A DNA stretch of 11,212 bases, taken from NCBI GenBank assembly GCA_019415525.1, contig DXZA01000002.1:1-11212 (forward strand), given 5' to 3'. The first letter of the stretch is position 1, and each line of letters begins with the position of its first letter. This document shows positions 1 through 7,046 of the stretch, piece after piece. Below the pieces are notes generated by a model that was not told the origin of the DNA, did not search any database, and worked only from the letters and a program-made list of their open reading frames with translations. Source of the stretch: Tyzzerella sp. (GTDB lineage Bacteria > Bacillota > Clostridia > Lachnospirales > Anaerotignaceae). Made by a program: the position numbers and the translations under genes.

Positions 1-17
1 ATGTGTATAAGAGACAG
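1..17 (+). other. Nextera/Tn5 mosaic-end adapter remnant (artifact)
   Basis: The first 17 bases, ATGTGTATAAGAGACAG, are identical to the last 17 bases of the 19-base Tn5 mosaic end used in tagmentation libraries. An exact match at the very first base of the window is best explained by an untrimmed read end, not by a resident Tn5/IS50 end. Genomic sequence starts at about position 18, and the window's left edge is therefore probably a contig edge. Confidence 0.93.
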
Positions 18-383
18 ATTTAGTTATTATAGATTTTTAAAATAAATTATAAATAATATATTAAAAAAATAATTTTAATATATTTAATTTATTAACTTTA
101 CTAGAATAACATAAAATTTTCAATATTTTTATTACCATAAACGTATATTATATAAAATAAGATTTAAAATTGTTAAATTATTTTCATTTTTGTGATTAAG
201 TGGATAAAAATGGTTAGAAGATATATTTGTAAACTGCAAAATGTCATAAAAATTAAATTAATTAGCATATAAAATATTTAAAATATACTGAAAAAGTTAG
301 TGTCAAAACTATATATTTTTGTAAAATATACAATACTATAATAAATAGTATGGTTAAAATGTGAAAAAATCATAATAAAATTA

Positions 384-412
384 TTGACAAAGATAAACCT
401 ATAATTTATCAT
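384..412 (+). promoter_or_regulatory. Sigma-A-type promoter of the V-ATPase operon
   Basis: A perfect -35 box TTGACA (384-389) is followed after exactly 17 bp by TATCAT (407-412), which matches five of six bases of the -10 consensus. Transcription would start near 419, giving a leader of about 200 nt before the first gene. It is the best sigma-A match I see in the upstream region. The role as operon promoter is inferred from position and orientation. Confidence 0.65.
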
Positions 413-500
413 TTAATTTAATTAGATATATTTTATTCAGAAAATTTGTAATATAAAATTATAAAAATACTAAATTTATTATTTGTTTTTCAGTGGTGAA

Positions 501-590
501 CAAAATTATTGTAATTTTGCTTGTTATCAATTTAACAATATATTAACCATAAACTAAAGATATAAATATTGGCTATGATGGTTATTATAT
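501..590 (+). promoter_or_regulatory. Inverted repeats in the operon leader
   Basis: Two dyads lie in the predicted 5' leader. The first is a perfect 8-bp stem CAAAATTA (501-508) / TAATTTTG (512-519) with a 3-nt loop. The second pairs 538-550 with 578-590 over 13 positions with one mismatch, with cores AACCAT and ATGGTT and a 27-nt loop. The second ends about 18 bases before the ribosome binding site of the first gene. Neither is followed by a U tract, so they do not look like terminators. They might affect mRNA stability or translation, or be a protein site. AT richness makes chance pairing a real alternative. Confidence 0.35.
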
Positions 591-622
591 AAATATAAAC
601 TATGTAAGAGAGGTGATTTTAG

Positions 623-949
623 ATGGCTTTGGAAATTATTAAAAGTATTATTGAAGCAGAAAATAAAGCTGATGAAATACATCAAAATGCTTTAAAAGAA
701 GCTGATACAATACGATTAAATGCAGATGCCAAAGTGTTAGAAATACTTTCAGGTGTAAAGAAAAATGCTAAGGCAGAAGAAAATATGCTTGTAGAAAAAG
801 CTGTTAGTGAAACTCAGTTGCAAGTTAAAGAAATTTTAGAAACTGCAAAACAGAAGTGTGAAGAAATAAAAAATTCCTCTGAATTAAAAATGGAAGAGGC
901 TATACAGGCAGTTATTGGAAAGGTAGTTGGTGAAGATGGCAATAGTTAA
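623..949 (+). CDS. ntpF: V-type ATPase peripheral stalk subunit, G/H-like (NtpF/AhaH type)
   Basis: This 108-residue protein is highly charged and nearly all predicted helix, with Ala/Glu/Lys-rich heptad-like sequence from about residue 8 to 95 and no membrane segment. It is expected to form the long coiled-coil partner of subunit E in the peripheral stalks that hold the catalytic head against the stator. Similarity within the family is weak, so the call rests on size, coiled-coil composition and first position in an operon ordered like E. hirae ntpFIKECGABD. The ATG is preceded by AGAGAGGTGA (608-617) at normal spacing. The gene overlaps the next by 14 bp, which suggests translational coupling. 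Naming differs between systems: NtpF in Enterococcus, AhaH or G/H elsewhere. Confidence 0.85.
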   Translation: MALEIIKSIIEAENKADEIHQNALKEADTIRLNADAKVLEILSGVKKNAKAEENMLVEKAVSETQLQVKEILETAKQKCEEIKNSSELKMEEAIQAVIGKVVGEDGNS

Positions 950-2852
950 TATGAATAAAATTTCTATTGTTGGACTCGAATCCGAAAAAGACCATATACT
1001 GAAATTTCTTATGAAAAAAGGTTTTGTTCAGATAGATGACAGTACAGCTCTCTTGGAAGATGAATTTTTTGGAAAATCATTAAAAAAAGATAGTAGAGAA
1101 CAGGCTGTTTATGAGTATGAACAAAAAATGAGTAGTATAAATGTGGCTATTGAAGTTTTAAAAAGCTATATAAAAACAAAAAAATCAATGCTTTCTCCAA
1201 AAGATAACTTTAATAGTATAAACATTGATTATGCAGAAAAACTTTATGAAGATATTTTAAAAATAAATAATATTTCTAAAGAAATAAATTCTCTTAAAAG
1301 CGAAGAAAATTCTCTTATTAGTACAAAAGAAATACTTATACCTTGGGAAAAGTTTGATTTAAAATTTAAAAATTTATCAACAAAATTTTCAAGAACTATA
1401 TTAGGTACTATTCCAACAACATCTAATATAGACCAAGCAAGAAATAAACTTTATGATGAAGTTTCTGAAAGTGTTATGGGAGTTGTAAATGAGGATAAAC
1501 AATTTAGATATATTTTTGTTATTGTTCATAAAGATTCCCTTTATAATGCTACTGAAGTTTTAAGAGAATATGGATTTTCGCAGGTAACATTTGGTCTACT
1601 GGAAGATACTCCAAAAACAGAAATAAGTAATATTGAAAACAAAATAAATGAAGTTAAAAATAATAAAAATATTCTTATTGAAAAGCTGAAAGTCTATGGA
1701 GAAAAAATAAAAGAATATGAAAATCTTTATGACTATTATATGGTTCTTAGAGATGAAAATAAAATTGTTGAGAATTTTATTAAAACAAAAACAACATTCT
1801 GCTTAAATGGTTGGCTTCCTTCTAAAAAAGCAGATAGCCTTGTTAAAACACTTACAGATGATTATAAATGTTATGTAGAAACAGAAAAGGGCAATAAGGA
1901 AGAAGGTTATCCTGTTCTTCTTGAAAACAATAGCTTTGTAACACCTTTTGAGGATATAGTAAATATGTACTCAACACCAAGTACAAAAGATGTTGACCCA
2001 AGTGGAATAATGGCATTTTTCTATATTATATTCTTTGGAATGATGCTTGCAGATGCAGGTTATGGAATACTTATTTCATTAGCTTGCTTATTTATAGTTA
2101 AGAAGACAAAGCTTAAAAAAGGTCAAGGAAACCTTATAAAACTTATGGGAATATGTGGTGTATCAACAACTATATGGGGATTTGTATTTGGAAGCTTTTT
2201 TGGAGCAGGAACACCAGCTTTAATAAATCCTCTTGAAGATGTAATGCTTCTTATGGCAATGTCTTTAGTTTTTGGTATTGTCCATATTTATATAGGACTT
2301 GGTATAAAGGGTTATACACTTTTAAGAGATGGTGACATAATGGGCTTTATAAGTGACATATTATTATGGTATGTATTTATAACAGGTGTCTGTCTTTTAG
2401 TTATTCCTATTGTTGCCGGAGATATTGGTATATTTGCTGTTATAGGTAAGTATCTTGCTATAATTGGTGCTGTTGGAATAATACTTACAGGTGGAAGAGC
2501 TTATAAAGGCTTTATGAGAATATTTAAAGGAGTATCTGCTTTATATGGTATAACAGGATACTTTGGAGATATTCTTTCATATACAAGACTTATGGCACTT
2601 TGTCTTTCATCAGGTGTTATAGGTCAGGTTATAAACCTTCTTGGTGCTATGGCTGGTCCTGTAGGAATAGTAATAATAGGTCTTATAGGTCATGCAATAA
2701 ACCTTTTTATAGGTGCTTTAGGTGCTTATGTTCATACAAGCAGACTTCAGTTTGTTGAATTCTTTGGTAAATTCTATGAAGGCGGAGGCGAAGCCTTTGT
2801 TCCTTTCAAATTTAGAACAAAATATACAAGTATAAATGAAGAGGAGATGTAA
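936..2852 (+). CDS. ntpI: V-type ATPase stator subunit I (a subunit)
   Basis: A 638-residue protein that forms the static half of the ion channel and anchors the peripheral stalks. Residues 1 to about 340 are soluble, helical and coiled-coil rich. From about 357 to 620 there are several hydrophobic membrane segments, beginning with the family motif FFGMMLADAGYG. The motif SYTRLMALCLSSG carries Arg551, equivalent to the essential membrane arginine that faces the rotor carboxylate. The C-terminal EFFGKFYEGGGEAFVPF is typical. I chose ATG at 936 because MAIVNMNKISIVGL matches the usual start and a purine-rich GGAAAGG (917-923) lies upstream. A TTG three codons earlier (927) would leave almost no spacing. 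The start lies inside the end of the preceding gene. Confidence 0.95.
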   Translation: MAIVNMNKISIVGLESEKDHILKFLMKKGFVQIDDSTALLEDEFFGKSLKKDSREQAVYEYEQKMSSINVAIEVLKSYIKTKKSMLSPKDNFNSINIDYAEKLYEDILKINNISKEINSLKSEENSLISTKEILIPWEKFDLKFKNLSTKFSRTILGTIPTTSNIDQARNKLYDEVSESVMGVVNEDKQFRYIFVIVHKDSLYNATEVLREYGFSQVTFGLLEDTPKTEISNIENKINEVKNNKNILIEKLKVYGEKIKEYENLYDYYMVLRDENKIVENFIKTKTTFCLNGWLPSKKADSLVKTLTDDYKCYVETEKGNKEEGYPVLLENNSFVTPFEDIVNMYSTPSTKDVDPSGIMAFFYIIFFGMMLADAGYGILISLACLFIVKKTKLKKGQGNLIKLMGICGVSTTIWGFVFGSFFGAGTPALINPLEDVMLLMAMSLVFGIVHIYIGLGIKGYTLLRDGDIMGFISDILLWYVFITGVCLLVIPIVAGDIGIFAVIGKYLAIIGAVGIILTGGRAYKGFMRIFKGVSALYGITGYFGDILSYTRLMALCLSSGVIGQVINLLGAMAGPVGIVIIGLIGHAINLFIGALGAYVHTSRLQFVEFFGKFYEGGGEAFVPFKFRTKYTSINEEEM

Positions 2853-2855
2853 ATT

Positions 2856-3344
2856 ATGGAATTTTTATCAGCTTTATCAAATGGTCAATTTTTAGGTATA
2901 GCAGGTGCAGCAATAGCAGCATTATTTGCAGGTATGGGTTCTGCAAAAGGAACTTCAATAGCAGGTCAGGCAGCAGCAGGTGTTGTTTCAGAAGACCCAA
3001 GTAAATTTGGACAGCTTCTTGTACTTCAGCTTCTTCCAGGTACACAGGGGCTTTATGGATTTATTATTGGTTTCCTTATTCTTACAAAAATCGGTATTCT
3101 TGGTGGAGATGTTCCTACATCAGCTCAAGGCTTCCAGCTTTTAGCAGCATCACTTCCAGTTGGTCTTGTTGGTCTTATTTCTGGTATATATCAGGGAAAA
3201 GCAGCAGCAGCAGGTGTTGGAATTGTTGCTAAAAAACCTGAAGAATTAGGTAAAGCTATTACATTTGCAGCTATCGTTGAAACATATGCTATTTTAGGAC
3301 TTCTTGTATCATTCCTTGCATTAAACGGTATTCAGATTGGTTAA
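2856..3344 (+). CDS. ntpK: V-type ATPase membrane rotor subunit K, predicted Na+-binding
   Basis: A 162-residue proteolipid with four hydrophobic helices, a fused duplicate of the two-helix c subunit, as in E. hirae NtpK (about 156 residues). Copies form the membrane ring that turns as ions pass. The second hairpin carries the ion carboxylate Glu142 in VETYAILG, and the first hairpin has none, so there is one site per four helices. LQLLPGTQGLYGF supplies Leu60, Thr63, Gln64 and Tyr67, and IYQGKAAAAG supplies Gln113. These correspond to the E. hirae Na+ ligands, so Na+ coupling is predicted. GAGGAG (2841-2846), within the end of ntpI, is the ribosome binding site. The gene ends in tandem TAA TAA stops. 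Confidence 0.96.
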   Translation: MEFLSALSNGQFLGIAGAAIAALFAGMGSAKGTSIAGQAAAGVVSEDPSKFGQLLVLQLLPGTQGLYGFIIGFLILTKIGILGGDVPTSAQGFQLLAASLPVGLVGLISGIYQGKAAAAGVGIVAKKPEELGKAITFAAIVETYAILGLLVSFLALNGIQIG

Positions 3345-3360
3345 TAAATAATTTTTTGAA

Positions 3361-3377
3361 AAGGAGGAAATACTCCT
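3361..3377 (+). promoter_or_regulatory. Hairpin that could sequester the ntpE ribosome binding site
   Basis: The Shine-Dalgarno AAGGAGG (3361-3367) overlaps a short inverted repeat. AGGAG (3362-3366) can pair with CTCCT (3373-3377) around the 6-nt loop GAAATA, ending immediately before the ATG at 3378. The ribosome binding site would be partly hidden when the stem is closed. The pairing is visible directly; the effect on translation is inferred. It sits at the junction where rotor subunit K must be made in excess over E. Confidence 0.4.
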
Positions 3378-3935
3378 ATGGGTAATGAACAGAAAATAAT
3401 TGACAAAATAATTGCTGATGCCAATAAAGAGGCAGCAGAGATAATAAAAAATGCAAGAGAATATGCTGACGAAAAAATAAAAACAGCTAATGAAAAAGCA
3501 GAAAAAGAACTTAATAAATATAGAGAATTATCAAAATTAGAGGCAGAAAAAGCTGCTTCAAAAGAAATTTCCGGAGCTGAAATGTCAGCAAAAAAATTAA
3601 TTCTTTCAAAAAAACAGGAAATCTTGGAAGAAACAATTAATCTTGCAAAAAATAAACTTATTTCTCTCACGGGAGATGAATATGAAAAAACAATATTAAA
3701 AATGATTAAAAATTCAAAAGAAAGTGGAGAAATAATACTTTCTTCTGAAGATAGAAAAGCCTTTGGAGAGAAGCTTGCAGCAGAAGGGTATAATGTATCT
3801 TCTGAAACAAGAGATATAGTGAAAGGTTTTATAATTAAAAAAGGCGATATAGAATATAATTATTCTTTTGACTCAATAATTACAGTTGAAAAAGAAAATA
3901 TAGAACAAAAAGCAGCAAAAATTCTATTTGGTTAA
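3378..3935 (+). CDS. ntpE: V-type ATPase peripheral stalk subunit E
   Basis: A 185-residue soluble protein, close to the usual 190-200 residues of prokaryotic E subunits. Residues 1 to about 105 are a long Ala/Glu/Lys-rich helix expected to pair with the G/H-like subunit. The C-terminal part forms the globular head that binds subunit B at the top of the catalytic domain; the stretch GFIIKKGDIEYNYSFDSIIT near 155-174 is the recognisable conserved element. The start at 3378 is preceded by an almost perfect AAGGAGG 10 bases upstream. There is a 33-bp gap after ntpK, one of the larger gaps in the operon, containing the possible hairpin at 3362-3377. The stop codon runs into the next ribosome binding site. 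Confidence 0.94.
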   Translation: MGNEQKIIDKIIADANKEAAEIIKNAREYADEKIKTANEKAEKELNKYRELSKLEAEKAASKEISGAEMSAKKLILSKKQEILEETINLAKNKLISLTGDEYEKTILKMIKNSKESGEIILSSEDRKAFGEKLAAEGYNVSSETRDIVKGFIIKKGDIEYNYSFDSIITVEKENIEQKAAKILFG

Positions 3936-3950
3936 AGGAGGGGGTTAAAA

Positions 3951-4928
3951 ATGGCAAAAGAAAATATTTATCCCTATGCAGTAGCCAAAATAAGAGTTTA
4001 TGAAAGCCGACTTATTACAAAACAGTCATTTATTCAAATGGCAGAAGCTAAATCTGCTGATGAATGTGTAAGAATACTTTCAGAGTTAGGATATAATAAT
4101 GGTAATCCATTTGATGTAAATGAATTTGAAAAAGTTCTTTCAGAAGAAACAGTAAAAATTTATGAGCTTATGAAAGAAGTAGTGCCAAATGAAAACTTTA
4201 TAGAGGTTTTTGTTTGCAAAAACGATTATCATAATCTTAAAGTTATTCTTAAATCTGAAATTGCAGGTGTAGACGGAGAAAAATATATTGTAAATGGTGG
4301 TCTTATACCTGTTGAAACAATAAAAAAAGCTGTTGTAGAAAGAAATTATTCAATTCTTCCTAAAATAATGGGAGAAGCACTTAATGAAGCATATGATATA
4401 TATTCCAAAACACAAAATGGTCAATATATAGATATGGTTATAGATAAAGCATGTTTTAAACATATGTCAGAAGTTGCAAAGAATAGTAATAACAGTTTTA
4501 TAATTAAATATGTTGAAAAACTTTGTGACCTTACAAACATAAAGAGTTTTATGAGAGTAAGAAAAATGAAAAAAAGTTTTCAAAATACATTTAAAAATGT
4601 ATTTGTTTCAGGTGGGTCAATAAATTTTGAATATTTCAGACAAGCATCAAATGCTGAAAGTTATTCTTCAGTATTTAAAGGTACTGCATATTCTTCTATA
4701 TGTGAGGCTATGGATAGAAGTATTACTGAGTTTGAAAAACTTTGTGATAATTATTTAATGGACTATGTAAAAGAGGCAAAATATATAGCCCTTACACTTG
4801 AACCTCTTATTGCATATATTTATGCAAAAGAAACTGAAATAAAAACAGTAAGAATTATTATGACAAGTAAAATAAATAATATTGACTCGGACACTATAAA
4901 AGAAAGGTTGCGAGAAGCTTATGTATAA
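3951..4928 (+). CDS. ntpC: V-type ATPase subunit C (d-type collar subunit)
   Basis: A 325-residue soluble protein of typical family length (about 330). It belongs to the archaeal/bacterial C family (eukaryotic d), a funnel-shaped protein that sits on the K ring and links it to the D/F shaft. The N-terminal IYPYAVAKIRVYESRLI is a good family signature, followed by the repeated helical segments of the fold; the C-terminal YAKETEIKTVRIIMTSKIN is also typical. A very strong ribosome binding site AAAGGAGGGGG (3934-3944) overlaps the ntpE stop codon. The end overlaps the next gene by 8 bp. No unusual insertions or missing regions are seen. Confidence 0.95.
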   Translation: MAKENIYPYAVAKIRVYESRLITKQSFIQMAEAKSADECVRILSELGYNNGNPFDVNEFEKVLSEETVKIYELMKEVVPNENFIEVFVCKNDYHNLKVILKSEIAGVDGEKYIVNGGLIPVETIKKAVVERNYSILPKIMGEALNEAYDIYSKTQNGQYIDMVIDKACFKHMSEVAKNSNNSFIIKYVEKLCDLTNIKSFMRVRKMKKSFQNTFKNVFVSGGSINFEYFRQASNAESYSSVFKGTAYSSICEAMDRSITEFEKLCDNYLMDYVKEAKYIALTLEPLIAYIYAKETEIKTVRIIMTSKINNIDSDTIKERLREAYV

Positions 4929-5241
4929 AGTAGGAGTAATAGGTGATAAAGATAGCGTAATGGGCTTTCTGGCACTTGGTATAGATATTTTTACTGCAAC
5001 AGAAGCAGATGAAATTAAAAAAACAATACACAAGCTTGTTGAGAATGAATATGCCATTATATATATAACAGAAAAAGCAAGCCTTCTTGCACAGGAGTCC
5101 ATAGCGAAATATAAAGATTATCAGTTACCAGCTATAATTGTTATTCCTGGAATAACAGGTAGTATGGGGCTTGGTATGAATGAAGTAAGAGAGTCAGCAA
5201 AACGTGCTATTGGTGCGGATATTTTATTTAATAAAGATTAA
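4921..5241 (+). CDS. ntpG: V-type ATPase central shaft subunit F (NtpG in Enterococcus naming)
   Basis: A 106-residue protein with an alternating alpha/beta pattern, normal for subunit F. It binds subunit D to form the central rotor shaft. Family features are the N-terminal strand VGVIGDKDSVMGFLALG, the ITEKAS segment after the second half strand, and PAIIVIPGITGS near residues 76-87. The start ATG lies inside the end of ntpC (8-bp overlap), and only a weak AAGG/GAGAAG purine stretch precedes it, so translation is probably coupled to ntpC. E. hirae calls this subunit NtpG while most annotations call it subunit F, so the symbol is easily confused with the first gene of the operon. Confidence 0.93.
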   Translation: MYKVGVIGDKDSVMGFLALGIDIFTATEADEIKKTIHKLVENEYAIIYITEKASLLAQESIAKYKDYQLPAIIVIPGITGSMGLGMNEVRESAKRAIGADILFNKD

Positions 5242-5270
5242 AAACATCTAATGATTGTGGGTGATATAGT

Positions 5271-7046
5271 ATGAGTAGAGGCACAGTAGTAAAAGTGTCA
5301 GGTCCGCTTGTTATTGCGGAAGGTATGAGAGATGCTAACATGTTTGACGTTGTAAAGGTTTCAGACAAGCATCTTATAGGTGAAATTATAGAGATGCATG
5401 GCGACAGAGCATCTATACAGGTATATGAAGAAACATCAGGTCTTGGCCCAGGAGAAGAGGTTGTATCAACAGGTATGCCTATGAGTGTTGAGCTTGGCCC
5501 AGGTCTTATATCAACAATATATGATGGTATACAAAGACCACTTGAAAAACTTTATGAAGTTTCTGGTACAAATATTCGTAAAGGTGTTGAAGTATATTCT
5601 CTTGATAGAGAGAAAAAATGGAAATTTGAGCCTTTAAAACAAAATGGAGATAAAGTTTCTTCAGGTGATATTATAGGTAAAGTTCAGGAAACAGATGTTG
5701 TTGAATGTCGTATAATGGTTCCTTACGGTGTGAGTGGTACAATCAAAGAAATTTTTATAGGTGAATTTACAGTTGAAGAAACAGTAGCTGTAATCACAAA
5801 TGAAAAAGGCGAAGATATAAATGTAACACTTATGCAGAAATGGCCTGTTCGTAAAGAAAGACCATATAAAGAAAAGAAAACTCCAGACTCACTCCTTGTT
5901 ACAGGACAGAGAGTTATTGATACATTTTTCCCAATAACAAAAGGTGGAGTAGCTGCTATTCCAGGTCCTTTCGGAAGTGGAAAAACAGTTACACAGCATC
6001 AGCTTGCAAAATGGGCAGATGCAGATATAGTTGTTTATATTGGTTGTGGTGAACGTGGAAATGAAATGACAGACGTTTTAAACGAGTTCCCAGAACTTAT
6101 TGACCCAAGAACTGGTAAATCACTTATGGAAAGAACAGTTCTTATTGCTAATACATCAGATATGCCTGTTGCTGCTCGTGAAGCATCAATATATACAGGT
6201 ATTACAATAGCTGAATTCTTTAGAGATATGGGTTATAGTGTTGCTCTTATGGCTGACTCTACAAGTCGTTGGGCAGAAGCACTTCGTGAGATGAGTGGTC
6301 GTCTTGAAGAAATGCCAGGTGAAGAAGGTTATCCTGCATATCTTGGTAGCCGTCTTGCACAGTTCTATGAAAGAGCCGGAAGAGTTACATGTCTTGGAGA
6401 AGATGAAAGACAGGGTTCACTTACTGCTATTGGTGCTGTTTCACCTCCTGGTGGTGATACATCAGAACCAGTTTCACAGGCTACACTTCGTATAGTAAAA
6501 GTATTCTGGGGACTTGATGCATCATTAGCTTATAAACGTCATTTCCCAGCTATTAACTGGCTTACAAGCTATTCTTTATATCAAGATAAAGTTGATGTTT
6601 GGGCAGATAAAAATGTAGATGAAAATTTCTCAGAACAGAGAACAGAAGCTATGCGACTTCTCCAGTTAGAAGCAGAACTTCAAGAGATTGTACAGCTTGT
6701 TGGTGTTGACTCACTTTCTGATAGTGATAGACTTATACTTGAAACAGCACGTTCAATTCGTGAAGACTTCCTTCATCAAAATTCATTCCATGAAGTAGAT
6801 ACTTATACATCACTTCATAAACAGTATAGAATGTTAGGGCTTATACTTAAATTTAAAGAACTTGGAGATAAAGCTATTAAAGAAGGAATTTCTGTTCTTA
6901 AAATAATAAAACTTCCTGTTATAGAAAAAATAGGTCGTGCAAAATATGTTGAAGAATCAAAAGTTGATGCGGCATATAATGATATAGAAGAAGAAATTGC
7001 AAAAGAAATTACAGAATTGATAAATAAGGGGGCAGATGAATTATGA
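5271..7046 (+). CDS. ntpA: V-type ATPase catalytic subunit A
   Basis: A 591-residue soluble protein, full length for the family. Three copies alternate with three B subunits to form the head where ATP is hydrolysed or made. The N-terminal beta-barrel (about 1-70) is followed by the A-specific bulge (about 110-200). The P-loop GPFGSGKT spans residues 232-239; the general-base glutamate of GERGNE is Glu261; the Walker B aspartate in VALMADS is Asp329. These are at the same numbers as in E. hirae NtpA. A C-terminal helical bundle follows. The ribosome binding site GGGTGAT is at 5259-5265, 29 bp after the previous gene. Leucine is largely CTT and CGT is common for arginine, suggesting high expression. 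The stop overlaps ntpB in ATGA. Confidence 0.98.
   Translation: MSRGTVVKVSGPLVIAEGMRDANMFDVVKVSDKHLIGEIIEMHGDRASIQVYEETSGLGPGEEVVSTGMPMSVELGPGLISTIYDGIQRPLEKLYEVSGTNIRKGVEVYSLDREKKWKFEPLKQNGDKVSSGDIIGKVQETDVVECRIMVPYGVSGTIKEIFIGEFTVEETVAVITNEKGEDINVTLMQKWPVRKERPYKEKKTPDSLLVTGQRVIDTFFPITKGGVAAIPGPFGSGKTVTQHQLAKWADADIVVYIGCGERGNEMTDVLNEFPELIDPRTGKSLMERTVLIANTSDMPVAAREASIYTGITIAEFFRDMGYSVALMADSTSRWAEALREMSGRLEEMPGEEGYPAYLGSRLAQFYERAGRVTCLGEDERQGSLTAIGAVSPPGGDTSEPVSQATLRIVKVFWGLDASLAYKRHFPAINWLTSYSLYQDKVDVWADKNVDENFSEQRTEAMRLLQLEAELQEIVQLVGVDSLSDSDRLILETARSIREDFLHQNSFHEVDTYTSLHKQYRMLGLILKFKELGDKAIKEGISVLKIIKLPVIEKIGRAKYVEESKVDAAYNDIEEEIAKEITELINKGADEL

Larger units (their letters stand above)
18..622. 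other. AT-rich non-coding region upstream of the ATPase operon
   Basis: About 600 bases of very AT-rich sequence have no credible open reading frame on either strand. The region holds the probable operon promoter at 384-412 and a leader of about 200 nt. A 7-bp inverted repeat ATACTAT/ATAGTAT (333-339 and 345-351) lies about 33 bp upstream of the -35 box and could be an operator, though such dyads are easy to get by chance at this base composition. I see no tRNA, rRNA or insertion-sequence end here. Confidence 0.7.

Noticed and set aside
384..405. TTGACA with the perfect TATAAT at 400-405
   Set aside because: The spacer would be only 10 bp, too short for sigma-A. TATCAT at 407-412 gives exactly 17 bp.
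927..935. TTG start for ntpI three codons upstream
   Set aside because: Spacing from the purine-rich ribosome binding site would be only about 3 bases, and the ATG at 936 gives the usual family N-terminus.
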